Position numbers and translations under genes: made by a program
Origin: Hybos culiciformis
Taxonomy: Eukaryota; Arthropoda; Insecta; Diptera; Hybotidae
Direction of reading: 5' to 3'
Length of the DNA stretch: 64,000 nt
Assembly (NCBI GenBank): GCA_964007475.1
Contig: OZ023275.1
Span: 7,626,001 to 7,690,000 of the forward strand
Part shown: positions 33,209-59,595 of the stretch, piece by piece
Position numbering within the stretch: the stretch's first letter is position 1
How the letters are laid out: each line of letters begins with the position of its first letter
The notes under the pieces: generated by a model
Told to the model about the DNA's origin: nothing
Database searches by the model: none
The model's input: only the letters and a program-made list of their open reading frames with translations

Positions 33209-36200
33209 TCAGTTGCCCTTAAATATAATAGCGCTTTCTTCATTCGATTTCATTGTATTTGTCGTTTCCCACCAATTTATTGCTTCTATCATTGATTCTT
33301 CATATAAAGCTGAAGTATTATTTTCTAAAATATGACTGTTATTGTCATTAGGATTATTCTCTAAATTATTATTGATGTTAATTTTTTTAAAAATATTTGT
33401 TTTTTTTCTTGTATTATCATTACTAATATTATTGTTACAATTATTATTCCCTTCGTAAAGTTGTAATTCAGTATTTGTTGCTAAATAACCTTGAACTTCG
33501 TCTTGTTCAAGGGGCGATGATTGGATTAGTTGCCCTTCCAATATAATTTGGGGATCATGTTCTATTTTAATATGCAATTGCTGCATATGATGTCGTTGTT
33601 GTTGACTTATTTCATTCTGTTGCATCTGCAGTTGTAATAAATTTTCATTTGCATTTATTTGCTCCATAATAGCAGGTGAAATTGTTGGCTGCATGCCACT
33701 ATTACTTGTTGTTGCATCAAATTGCTGTGGCTGATGTAAAGATAAAGATAGTGGTGGTGATGTTAAGGCAGGTGTATTTTGTTCAAAAATAATATTCGGT
33801 GAAATTTGTTCTGGCGATGATGACGATTGTATTATTGAATATGATGGTAAGGAATTAGTTGTTAAACCAATATTAATTAAATTATCAGTTAATGGAACAT
33901 TTTCAATATTTTCAAATACTTCTGCTGTAATTAATTGATAAGTATTTGTTCCTGAAAAAAACAATATTGATAATTTTGTAAAATATGAAGATATTCATGT
34001 GAAAATATAATAATGTAATTTAAATTTATACAGTATTCAGATGAATTATAAATTAAATAGTATAGATCAGAGAAAAAAAATTGTAAAATCTTTTAAGCAT
34101 GTAAAAAAAACCGAAAAAATATTATTTTAGACATAATGATACTATTATAATATGTTTTTAGAAACATCCGGATAGACAAGACATCTGAACTATTTGTAAA
34201 TATTGTAAATGAGGTTTCAATTGTAGATATTATATGTATGTTGTTGATATATTGAATTAATACGTTGAGTACGTTTTTCATTGTCTGAATCTTATGCAAA
34301 TTAAATTAAGTTAGTTTGATATAAAAATAAGTAATTAAGTATTACTGTTAATATGACGCTTGTAATAAGATCTGAGATAAATAATTAACTAAATAAATAA
34401 ATAAGTTTACGTATTATTGGTATATTAAAGAAATTCATTTGAAAAAAAAAAAAAAATAACTAAATGAAAATTGGAATTAAAACAAACTGGGAGATAAAAT
34501 TGTTTAAGGACCTTGGAATTCTTTTAATAAATTTTATAAAGTAAAAATACGATTTTTCTTTTTGTATTTTCTTTATTTATCTGTACTGTAGATATGTGTA
34601 TCCATTATGTATATTTTGAAAGAAGGTTTTACAATTTTCTTTGCCAACGGTAAGGTTTTTGTTTTTTATTTTTTTGTGACATTAAAACCATAACAGAATA
34701 ACAGACATAAATTTCTGGTTTGAAATTTTTTTCTTTAATAAAGTTCTATTTAAATTTTTTTTGTATGAAAATAAACCCTTGGCCAGAAAATAAACCCTTG
34801 GCTACTAACTCTGTATAACTATGTATAATGGCATGGATGAAAGTGAACAAGATTCCGGATATATTGGCGTTGATCTGATCTAAATCAGCAGAAAAGTTCA
34901 GTAGTTATTAGTATTTTAGTGTGACGATGGACAGGCAGAGAATGGATAGAGATCGTTTTTGGTGGAGAATGGATTAAAAAAAAGACACCCGTTTGTATTG
35001 TAAAATTTGTATATAGACTTACAATAATTTTTTTTTAAGTCTACATATTTTATATCTTTAAGATGTTAACTTTTTTAACCCAAAATATTTTAATTTGGCT
35101 GGCAATATTAATAAAAAATAAAAATTTGTTTAGTTCAGCAACAGCATGTGTTATGTACACATAAATTTTACCGCCACCTTATTATTTTATTTTAACAATA
35201 CTGTTGTTATTTTCATAAGTACTTGTAATAATTATGTATATTTGCTTTTATTTTAACTCAATAAGAAAAATCATAAGACATAATTAATTTTTTTTTATTC
35301 ACTAATTTTAGTAATAAAATTAAGAGAATTCAGGGTAATAATTATAATATTCATTGGCGGAATTGAATTCATTGGCTACCAGTTTAAAAGAGGAATGTCG
35401 TCAGACTACATATAACAAAATGTTTATTATTTCAAACCTTAGTCCTAAAATATTTTTTTTTTGTTTTCAAAATATCAACTTTCATATAAAATTAACAAAA
35501 TTTAAGTATAGTAAGATTTTGTAATTTTAGAATTAAGCATTTTTTTTAAAAAAGATTGTGGAAAAATATACATTAAGAATTTTTATTTATAATTTGAAAT
35601 TTAATACAAGTATCGGTTCCCGAATAAGTAACATTCATGTTGAGTCGAAGTTAAATTAATTGAGATTTCTTTTTTTTTTGCCATTTAATTTATTGTAAGC
35701 AAACTGTTAATTTAAAAAAAAGAACAGGATAACAATCACTGGGATTAGTTAGGATAGGATCGCGCAATTAACACGCAATGTGCTTAATAAATCTTCATAA
35801 CAGATTTTGTAATAAAATTACTTTGTAACGTATTGCTAGAGCTAAATCTTGTATAAAATTATAGAAAAAGATTTGATAAAAATATTTCAGACTTAACCTT
35901 TGTTCATTATCCAAGAAATAAATTTTCCGTACTTAATGAAATTTCGAAAAAAAAAATTCCTTAAAAATTAATAACTTTTTAAAATAATGAAAATAGAAAA
36001 TGGAATCGTAATAAAAAAAAAATAACTAAATATTACATTTTATAATTTGAATTTTGTATTTAATTTTTTAATTTAGCAAATGCTTAGAAAATATGTTTTT
36101 TGTTAAAATATGCACATCCAACCCGCAAATTCTATGCAACGATTTCAGGTTTATCGTGGTTAAAATTTTTGATTGATATTTTAGAGACCTAACTTTTTAA

Positions 36201-37445
36201 TAATCCAGTTTCTTATAAAAGTTTAATCAATATGAACGTTATATTTATTGTGCGTAGGCTTGATATGGTCTTACTAAGTTTGTAGAGTAGCTACTATAAA
36301 ATTTAATAAATTTCTGTTAAAGATAAGTAAGTAGGTATACGAATAGAATGTATGTATTAAAAAATAAGAAATATTGTTCACAGACCATAAAATTTTAAGG
36401 AACTTTTTTTCACCAAAAAAGATAAATAAATTAGCGATATATAAATAAATTAAACGAGGGTTAAAAAACAAAATTACTATACCGGATATGGTAAACTAAC
36501 ATGAATCGATATTTTCATCAATATTGAACACATACCTGGTATTCTCAAATATTGTTGTCCATTAATTGTTGTCACATCTGGTAAATTATCTTGTTGATTT
36601 GCAAAATAAATTGAATTTTCATCTGCATCGTATAAACTAGTATTATCGAAATCTGAATGTGATGGTGAGCCATCATATTGTTCAGATTTTATCACAATTG
36701 AATCATCATTTAAAAGGCTGATATTATTTGTATTAATTGAATCATCATCACTTGATTGAAATGGGCTATCGATTTTATTAAATTTACTTGGACTATATTC
36801 GAATCCAAGAATTCTCTCTAAGCTGCGAATATATTCGACAGCCATTCGTAATGTTTCAACTTTACTAAGTTTTTTTGTAGTTCCCCTGCCATTGCCGGCA
36901 GCTTCAAATGCTTCTGCAACTTCTTCTGGAATGTGTTGACGTAATGCAGCAAAACCATTATTAACTAATTTTACACGATTTCTTTCGCGTGCATTTCTTC
37001 TAGCCACCGCTTGTGGTAGTGGAGTAGATTTCTTCCCTGTCGACGATATATTTTTATTATTTTTTTGTGCTTGCGATGATACTGTTGTTGTTGGCGTTAC
37101 TATAGCCATGTTAATATTTTTTTGTATATTCAAAATATTATTCAGCGGTTGAACTGTAACATCACGAATAATTGTATTCGGAATATCTGATAATTTTAGA
37201 ATTTTAGATGGTGAATGTTCAATATTCTCTAAATTAGAAGTTTGCTCATGCAAAGTTGATATTTTTTGTTTTTTATTCATTACATTAAATTCAGTCGATT
37301 CCAACATTTCATATCCAGATAATTTAGTAGTTAGATAATTAGAATTTTTATTCACTAAATTAGTATCAAAGAAAATTTTTGGATTTTTATTCAATTTAAT
37401 GTCATTTGGTGGTAAAGTATAAGTTAAAATACCAATAGTTGCCAT
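33209..37445 (-). CDS. ase: Achaete-scute family bHLH transcription factor, asense type (two exons)
   Basis: Exon 1 is 37445-36536 and exon 2 is 33951-33209. They join in phase 1 across a 2584-bp intron (CAG/GTATGT..TTTTCAG/GA), rebuilding [17 protein letters not shown]. The start is the first ATG after an in-frame stop. The protein has 550 residues; the bHLH spans about 148-213. Its basic region is [14 protein letters not shown], helix 1 is [11 protein letters not shown], the loop is long with GNGRGTTKK, and helix 2 is [20 protein letters not shown]. This is the achaete-scute signature. Exon 2 has Gln-rich stretches and ends with an acidic [11 protein letters not shown] motif, the place of the family's C-terminal E(x)nW element. 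Asense acts in nuclei of neural precursors with Daughterless as partner. The asense assignment rests on length and the RIPGTNTYQ segment. Confidence 0.85.
33952..36535 (-). other. Intron of asense
   Basis: AT-rich and without a recognised gene or element. A direct repeat of AAATAAACCCTTGGC lies near 34770-34800. Drosophila achaete-scute genes are usually compact, so an intron of this size is worth noting. Confidence 0.75.
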
Positions 37446-38008
37446 TGAAAGCAACCCAATTAACTTGGAATAAAATATTTGATTTATTTATGAGTATATA
37501 CTACAGAGTACATAAAAATTAAAAAAAAATTGTATTAAAAAAAAATTATTGTCATTTTATTCCAAAATCACAGAGAATATTGTTTTTTTAAGGCAACTTT
37601 TAATTTTTTTTTTGGCGGCAGTGTGACAAAAATTATTCTGATTAAAAATTTATCAAATTTAATCGAAAATTTTTTGCTGTACTCTTTATTAAATAATAAT
37701 TTTTTAATTATGTTTCTTTTAGTTTCATTTTTTTTTTTTTAAATTTTATTTAATATTAAATTTCATTAACACACAAATTGATTTTATATTTTTTTTTGTT
37801 ATAAATGAATGCATTCGACTTGGAGAGCAATGCTAATTTTGGTAGATGCCAAAATATTAAATAAAAAACATAGTTTTCAATATATTTGATTAAAAATAAT
37901 TTTTTTTTTTTTTGTAATTTAGCGTTAGTTTAAATTTAGTTTTTTTTTTATTATTATTATTATTTATTTATTATTTTCTATCCCGATTTTGGAATGTTAA
38001 CGTTAGGA

Positions 38009-38014
38009 CAGCTG
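38009..38014. promoter_or_regulatory. E-box CAGCTG upstream of asense
   Basis: CAGCTG within GGACAGCTGGTT lies about 565 bp before the asense start codon. Achaete-scute/Daughterless dimers bind CAGSTG E-boxes, and proneural and asense genes are known to be regulated through them. It lies 11 bp from a Hairy/E(spl) site, which raises the chance that it is functional. Confidence 0.5.
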
Positions 38015-38024
38015 GTTACGTTAT

Positions 38025-38034
38025 GTCGCGTGCC
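38025..38034 (-). promoter_or_regulatory. Hairy/E(spl)-type site GGCACGCGAC upstream of asense
   Basis: GTCGCGTGCC on the plus strand is the exact reverse complement of GGCACGCGAC, the well-known Hairy repressor site of the Drosophila achaete promoter. It lies about 580 bp before the asense start, in a locally GC-richer island in very AT-rich flank. Role inferred. Confidence 0.55.
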
Positions 38035-41000
38035 CAGTAAAATTTTATCAAATGAAAGTGTACCTAAAAAAAAAAATTGAATTTTTTTTTTTTAGTTTGT
38101 TTGTCTGGAAAATAATATTTTTAATGAAAAGGATATATATTATTAATAAATTTTCGTTAAATAAAACTAAAGTATATAAAGGTGCATTTATTTTGCTTTA
38201 AAAAAAAAAAAAAAAAATATATTTTTTTTTGGGAACATAATAGTGCTTTAAAGAATTTTGTAATGTGAAAATACATATGAAAAAAAAAAAATAAAGTCAT
38301 AGAGGGATGAAAAAGGAAAAACAATCAGGCGAAACGGTTTGTTTCAAATGTATTTTAACATATGTGAGAAATCTAACATCTGATCATGTAGAAATTATAT
38401 TATAAAAATTTAATGTAAATACATAATAATTATAATACATTGATAGTTTAATATTGGGAGCTATATTATAGGTATATATTATGCGTGCGCATATTATAAA
38501 TATAGGGCGCATGCTAAATATATGCATCTAGTACATATATAAAACATAAAAAAATAATAAAGTTACTTTAGTGTTAGTGTTAGTTATTATTGCGCCCAAC
38601 AATATAAAAAATTTTACCCTCGAAACTTTTTTTTCGTGATATTCATTTATGTACTTTTAAAGTGTGAACAAAAATCATGCAAAAAGATTCAAAGAAACGT
38701 TATTCTGAAGAACTTTTAAACTGCATCATTTATTATCATTAATTCATTACTATGTATTTAATTCATTTCGGTTTATACTTATTTTGTTCACTAACTGCAC
38801 AAAAACAGAATCAGTTCCTTAATCTTCAAAACGAAAAATTTAATTCTAGCTTAGCTCTGCAAATAAATCAAAATCCTAGATTTTAATTCGTATTGAAAAT
38901 ACAATTGAATTTAAGTAAAGCAAGAGTGAAGAAACAAAATGATTCCAACAAATAGTTACAATGATTTTTTCATTGCAAAAAAAAAACGTATTAAAAAAAA
39001 ACAGGAAAATGTGAAAGAATCTTTTTATCAGTTCCACATTTTTGTTCAATTAAAATTTAGGGGAGAAAATTGAAAAGGACTAAAAATGTTAAAAATTTCT
39101 TTAAAATAACTTTTGGTTAAAAATGTGTGTATATTTTTCGAATATAAGCTATATTTGAAATTTTTATATAAAATATCCCTCCCATTTTGATTTCTATTTC
39201 CATATAAAAAAGATCATAAGTATCATAAGAAAACATCAAAAAGGTTGTTATGCATAAAAGTTCCATTAGTATTATTAGCTCTAAAAAAAATATTTTTTAT
39301 GTTTTGGAAATAAAATATTAAGCAATTGCTTAGAAACAACTGCGACTTGAACATCTTAATTTCCTTCGATGTCTTTAAAAACACAACTTTATAATTGCTG
39401 AACCATGATTACGAAACCATAGGTATATTGTCGAAAACTATTATATACGTAGAAATATTAAATAACTATTAAAAAAAAATTATTTTTGGGCAAGCTAAAA
39501 ACATAATATAGTCACAGTCACATTCACATAGTCGTACCGTAGTCATATAGTTATTGACAAAGTCAATTATTTATTTGAATATGGATAGCATTGTTAAGTA
39601 ATGTGTAAGCCCTCTGTAGCAGTGGGACTGTTCGAAAATCGTATTCTCTATTTAGATTTTCAAATTGTCAGGCAATGAAATATTCTATCTATATTTATAT
39701 TATAATAAATTTACATAGTTGTTATCAAGCAATATATCAAGCAATATATAATATAGAAAGAAATATGTAAAATAAGAAATACGCTGAGTTTTCTGTTGTC
39801 TGTCATTACTTTTTATGAAATTTCAGCTTGGCTGAATACATCGTTATTCACTTCTATTCAAATTCGTATTGTTATTAGGCAAAGTACACTTTTCTTAAAA
39901 AATTATAATAAATTTGTGAAATAAATTTTATAATAAAAGGTATATGCGCTATTTCAAAGGGTGATTTTTATACCAGCTAAAATTTTCAAAACAATATTCT
40001 GTGTATGTTATATGTAAGTAGGCAAACTTTAGACCATTTGAATAATAAACAGGTCCTTTTCATGATCAACTTTTTTTTTTTTTTTAATATATATTTAAAA
40101 TATGTACAATGCGAAACATATGTGTGTATAAGTATAGCATGTTATATTGAATCTTTGGAATACGTACTATACATTATACGAGCTAAAATTAAAAATAGGG
40201 GTTCGAATTAGACTTTTTGTATTTTTTTAACCTTTATGTATTTTATAAATTTTAATTATGGGTTTCATGTTACTTACGAGATGAACTGAAGTATTTTCTA
40301 TCTACACAAATTAAAAAAAAAAAAGTTTTAAATTTTTATGAATCAAATCAAATTTAGATAAACATATACACACAAATATATCTAATACATAATATTATCA
40401 TCAAAGATAGTGAAATACAGTGTCGTACATTTTCTGTAGGGTTAATGTTAATTAATAACAAAAAAACTTCCGTTAAAAAATCACAAAACAATACAAGTGG
40501 GGTACTAATTACATTTTGAAATTACTCAAATTTTAAATGTCCACTTTCAATTAAAAAATTTCTATCTTTAAAATTTTTTTTTTTCGCCCTACATGTTACC
40601 AAGAAAAACAAAGTTTCCCTGCTACAGGAAGTTAGGACATTAAATACTTCAAAACTGGTGGTTCAATACATTAATCACAAAAGAATTCAAATTAGAGTTT
40701 ATGTTAAATTATATAGTTACAATTTTAAAAATAGATCTGATTACAGTTTAATCAAAGTGTATGTTCATTACAATATTTATAAACAATTAATAAGTACAAA
40801 ATTTAATAACTATTAATTTACGTATGTGTTAAATTCGATTTTATTGAAGTTTAGAAATTTATTTTTAACCTAAGAACAAAAGTAAAAGTTTTTTTACTAG
40901 TGAATCTTTTACTATACTGCTAATAATGGTAATCAAGTCTGTCTTAAGTAACGAAGAATATCTGTCCAGCCAATGGTTATACAAATTCAGATACCATTTT

Positions 41001-44000
41001 ATTTAAAAACCTAAGAAAGAATCACAATATCATAACTATATATATGAAATTTTATTGATTGTAAAATTCAATTAATATCTATAATAAATATTATTGTAAG
41101 AGGAAAGTGAGAGTGACAGTTAAATATTTAATATCTTAAAAGTTAATAATAGATCCATCCGAATATAGAAATTTTAGAATATTGAATTTGTAACTAAACA
41201 AAATTAAAAACGCCGTCTGACAAATAATATTACTTATATTTATAAATTTGAAATTGAAACATGAAAGAATTATATTTACCTACTACTGATCTTAAAAGAT
41301 ATTATTGAAATCGCATAAAATGAAAAAAAAAATTATAATTGAAAAGTGATTTTATGATTTTATTTCTAATTGAATTGAGTGAGTAATTTTATTTGCCAAA
41401 GGGTATAAGGGTTGTTTTTATTTTTTGTGTGTAATTATTATAAATTTTATTGTTATTATATGAATGCAATTTTTTTTTTAATGTCATGTTGGCTGCAGAA
41501 AATTGTAGGGGGCTTTATTTTCATATATGATGTATATAGGAAACAAAAAAATAAAAGATATTTAGGATATATACATATACAGTATACAAGTTTTATAATC
41601 AAATAAATTTTAGTTTTATAGGGTTATATGTGATTGTTTGGTCAAGACAAGCTCTTAAAAGTATATTTTTTATTCAAATTTTCCTTTTTTTCATTTATGA
41701 TTCGGACACCAAAATATTACACTATAGAACAGCATTAAACTTTATTTGTGTAATTTTAAAATTATATTAATTTTATTTATATTTGACTTAAAAACATGCG
41801 ACAGGATATTTTTTACTTATCATCAGCGAACATTTTTAAGAGCATGTTTTCTGAAAACTTAAATTTGGAAAATGTATGTATATATAATATTGTGCTGAAG
41901 CTCTGCATCCAAATATTGAGTTTATTTATTTGGGGTCATCGCAAACAAAACTTTGATACTGAGGACTAATTTTGCCATATTTGCATTTTCGGCAATAAAA
42001 TAATTGTTTATTCTAAATTTATTAAACAAGAAAATGAGTACAAAGAATTGAACATAATAAAACTTAATATGTATATTTTTTTTAATGCAAATTATTATAG
42101 AATAGAAAACTACACTAAACGCACATATGTAGTACCTACTTGTCACATATATAGTACTTAAATATTTTTGAAACTTCAAAAATTGTAAGCTTTTGTTTTG
42201 TACAAAACAAATATTTGTGTATGATATTATTAAATTTATGTAAAACTTTTACAGTGAAGATATAATAAGATTAAATCATATCCTTGAAAATTCACGTGTT
42301 GTACTTGTTTACAAACATAAAATTCATTACTAGTTGCATTCTATATATATATTTATATCTTATTCATAATTTCCATTTACAGACAATAATATTACAGATT
42401 CCATTTTAAATAAAAAAAAAACAATTAGGATGAGAATATAAACAGAATATCTGCACTGAAAAAGAATCTTTTTTTCCAAAATTAAAAATAATAAAAAAAA
42501 CATATGCGTACTCTAATGGTGTGTATAGCCAATTTATTTCAAGGATTGTCAATGATAGATATCTAGTGAATCATTTTGTTAAGTTCTAAGGTTCATATCA
42601 GGTCGAAGAAAATCAATATAATACTTTTAATAATTTCATGCATAATTACATAAATTATAATTTTACAAAATTTTAATAAACATTTAAATTGTGAAGGCTT
42701 ATAAATTTTGCTACATATTATGTATATACATAACCAAATAATTTTGTAAATTAAAATACATAAAGTCGATAAAAACATAATCAAATTAATTAAATCTAAA
42801 CAATTTCTTCAGTTTTTGATAAGTTTGAAGTTCTGATTTCTGAATTTCATTAATAATCCAGCTACGCATCTTAAAGACGTTTAAGTGGAAACTATATACG
42901 AAGCAAATTTTCGTATGTACCTGATAATATTGTTCATTTTCGAATATCAAGTTCAAAGTTTATTAGTTATAAGTTTATGTCATATTATCTATACATATTT
43001 ACCCAAAAAATGTAAACTTATTCAACAGGTTGCTTACCATCTGGTCTGTTATCACATAAAATACATGCGCATTAATATCTTACAGTCTGTCGAAGTGTAG
43101 ATAAAAAAATATAAAAGAAAAATTTTCACAAAGATGTCGAAAGGATAAATTATTTGGTTGTAAGAATTTTCGGTCTTTTAATTTTTTAATAATTTTATCA
43201 AAAAAAATTTAATTAAAATACTTAAAATATTTAAAAAAAACATTAAAAACTATTCTAAATTAAAAAACAAAAATTTTTTTTACATGAAATTGAACACATA
43301 TATCTAAATTTAATTGAAATACTCACAAAAAAAAAAAAAACTAAAATTTTCTTAACACTGTTACGTAATCTGAAAAACTATCTGAAAAAAAACATCTTTA
43401 AATTAAAATATAATTTTAATTGGACACAAAAATAAAAATTATTAAAATTTAAGTTCAATTGGAATAATTCAATTAAAAGAAAAATAATTAATGTGAATAA
43501 AATTAAAAATTTTTTTTTTTGAATTTTTAGGCGCTGGATTATATAAAATTTTCCTTCCATCTTGAATTTTATTGAAAATTTGATGTAGGTAAATTAATAT
43601 AGGAAATATATGCAATTTTATTTTCAAATTAAATATTTTTTGGAGAGATTTCGAACAAACTTAATAGGTTTCAGTATTTTTAACTAAGGAGATTTATTTT
43701 ATTTTATTTATTTATTTATTAATTCGTTATTATTACAATAGTTCCTTAACAACTAGAAATAATATTAATAATTTTACAGAGTTTAGCTAATTGAAGCTTA
43801 TCAACTGAATTAAGTGGCTAATCATTTATTATTTACATTTATGTTTTAACATCTAAGAACATTTTTGCCAGAAAACAATTTTAGGAAAAAGTATCTTATA
43901 AATGATCCGTTTTAAACGTTTTGATTTAAGATACTTTATTGTTAAGATACCTTAATCACATAGAGGGGCTACTCATATTTATTTTTCCCTCAATACGATA

Positions 44001-44733
44001 TTTCAGTACGATATTCCTGTTAAAAATTCATATACACATATAAATACAATATTTTCATTCAAAATCTAGACACTAGTCTGAAACATTTAGAATCCTACCA
44101 TTTTTTCAAGTTCCTCTAATACACCTCAATCTACCCATTTAATATAAGATGTATATAAATTTTATAAGGTATATGTCTAATTGTGAAGCCTCCAACTCCC
44201 AAACCCAAAATCTAAGAATCCCATTCTCCAGTTGAAAAAGATTGAATATTTACAAGCATTTAAGTTGACGATGTACGGACTGACGAACATTTAATGAAAG
44301 CATGTAGTGCGTTTTCCATCATTTATATATAAATAATTCAAAAAATCCTTATTACGAAAATTGACTTATTGGATTTTTCATTCCTATTTGAATGATTTCC
44401 TTCATATTTTAGGGATATAGTATTTATTCTTAAGAAAAGTTTGAACGTAACTCTTACGATTGTTTCTGCTTGATGAAATTTAAATATCTTTTTCTACATT
44501 ATATGAAAATGCTGTAAGCTCGCTGTCAATTATAATTAATTTTAGTTCTTTTCAGAACCACAAGTCTGCAAAGCTTCAGATTTTGCGTGGATTGAATAGA
44601 TTGAATTTATTAGAAACATCTGTTTTATTTATAAAAATCCATAGAAAGTGAAACTTGTTTATCATCAGTGTTGCTCTTAATGTATCTAATACAATAGTGG
44701 GAACATTTTCCGCAATCATAAATAGAAATTTAG

Positions 44734-57603
<12,870 letters not shown>

Positions 57604-59304
57604 CAAAGAAAATTTTTTCAACAGAAAAAGCATTGAAATTATTTACAAAGTAGCTAAATAACATTAATTAGTGTGCCAAAAATATTTATTCAGTTAATAA
57701 ATTTAGTTAATAAAATTCATTTACTCATAGTTTCCCAGTTTTCCCAATTGGTTAAAAGGCAACTATTTATTACATAAATCAAAATCAGAATTTTATATGT
57801 ACTTAAATTCTGAATATATGATTTTTGAATCATTTGATTAAAAAAAATATACTTTGACAGATGATTAACATTAATTTACACTGAAAAATTAATATGTTAT
57901 GTTGACAATTTTCATTAATAGCAAATTAAATGTAATGGTTATGTTTTCAAGTGAATGAAGTTTATCTGTAGTTAATTTTTACTCGAACTCTAAATCTCAA
58001 TATGACCTTTTATATAAGATTTATTATAACTTCACACCTTCACAGTTATGTGATTTAAATTTGGATGTGCCAAATTATTAAGCCAATTAGAGAATAGTTT
58101 TAATTTGATGTCAGTTTAACTTGATAAAGATAACTATTATTATGATTATGTTGGTACTTATAATATCTATCATATTTTAATGTTTTTTAATAACTTTAAA
58201 TAATGGTTAAATTATTAATATATTTTTTTTTATAAAATTAATTATATTTTGTGTATTTAAGATATATAAAAATTTTTGTTAATCAATTTTATATACGTAT
58301 ATTATACTATTAACGAATAAAAATAAAAATTTATTAGTATTTGGTTAAGTAAAAAAATTTAAGCAAATTATTTGTCTTAATTAGCAGATTTATAATATTT
58401 TTGCAAGAAGCTGATTTAGACGTCTAAAAATTATCAAGAAATAAAAAATGAAAATGGGTGCATTTTAATAAATCATCAGGGCCGCTATCGGTCAGTTTTG
58501 GTTTTTTTTTATGACTGATTTTTAAACATGGCGGTTCTGTCCGTGTTTTCAGATAGTCAAAATGGTATGAAAATGTTATGGAACAGCTGGTTGAAAGGAT
58601 CATTTAAGACCGGCGTAATTATTAAATCCACTTGGTTGAAAAAAGAAACAGTTTTTTCTTTTTTATCTCTACTGTAAAATTTGTGTTTGAACATATAGCG
58701 GCTTTTGTAGGCCCACCGACGAAATACTTCCTACAATATACGGTTGAATTGCATTATTATTCATTTGTAATCCTTCTTAATGAATAATATTATAAATGAA
58801 TTATATTATAAATTATTATGCTTAAAGTTTCGAACCACATTGAAGTTGAAGTTTGTTAAATTTCTCGACCTTGGTATTGAAATAGAGCTAATTATTCACC
58901 TTTTATATTATCGATCGTAATAAATTTGAAGATTTTATTTGAATTTATTCAATGAGTCAAAAAAAAAAATAAACTCACTATAAAAATATTTTTAAGTACC
59001 ACTTGTTTAACTAAAATATATGATGTTTGCACACTTATATTTAGAAATATTTTTTTAATAACAAATGTTAACAGAAGTACTTAGAATTAACGTGAATACA
59101 ATATACTTGGGATTAAAAGTGAACAGAAATATATGAATAAAAAATATTATCAAAGAATTTAGGTTTAAGATACTCATATTTCTCATATTTCAAAATTAAA
59201 AGTAAAAAAGAAAATTTAAGTTATAATTGAGTTAGTTTTTTTATTTAAAAAAAAAGAAAATAATGTAAACTAAGAGTGATAGAAAAATTATTAGTTTCAA
59301 GATA
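57604..59304. other. 3' flank of na and AT-rich intergenic DNA
   Basis: AATAAA at 57696 and 57709 are the likely poly-A signals of na. A locally GC-richer piece at 58480-58740 (GGGCCGCTATCGG, CATGGCGGTTCTGTCC) is unassigned. No gene is recognised. Confidence 0.55.
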
Positions 59305-59595
59305 GTTAAACATGTTCAAAAGGAGTTAAAAATTTGAAAATTGACTGTTTGACAGCTAAAGAATTTCAAAGAATGCCGGGGGTAAATAGAGAACGCGGAC
59401 AAAAAAGTTAAAGTACACGAACTTGTGAAAAGTTTAATAACTCGCGGCGACCACGTGTGTCTTCGGTTTTATTTTTTGCTAGTAAAAGAAGAACATGTTT
59501 CGAATATGTTTACATTTTCCATTTTTTTTACTATTACAATATAACATCAAAAACACTGACAGGGCTGAAACATGTTGAACTGTCTGAATCCGAAC
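59305..59595. mobile_element. MITE family B, worn copy 2
   Basis: GTTAAACATGTTCAAAAGGA at the left corresponds to AACATGTTCGAAAGGAGTTA in the copy at 13023-13489. AACATCAAAAACAC and AACATGTTGAACTGTC..CCGAAC near the right end match its distal part. The outermost terminal bases are lost, and the interior differs by many substitutions and deletions, so this copy is older. Confidence 0.6.

Larger units (their letters stand above)
37446..44733. other. Divergent intergenic region between asense and na
   Basis: Contains the E-box/Hairy site pair near asense and presumably the 5' exon(s) and promoter of na, which were not identified. Otherwise AT-rich with long T and A runs; no other gene is recognised. 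Confidence 0.5.
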
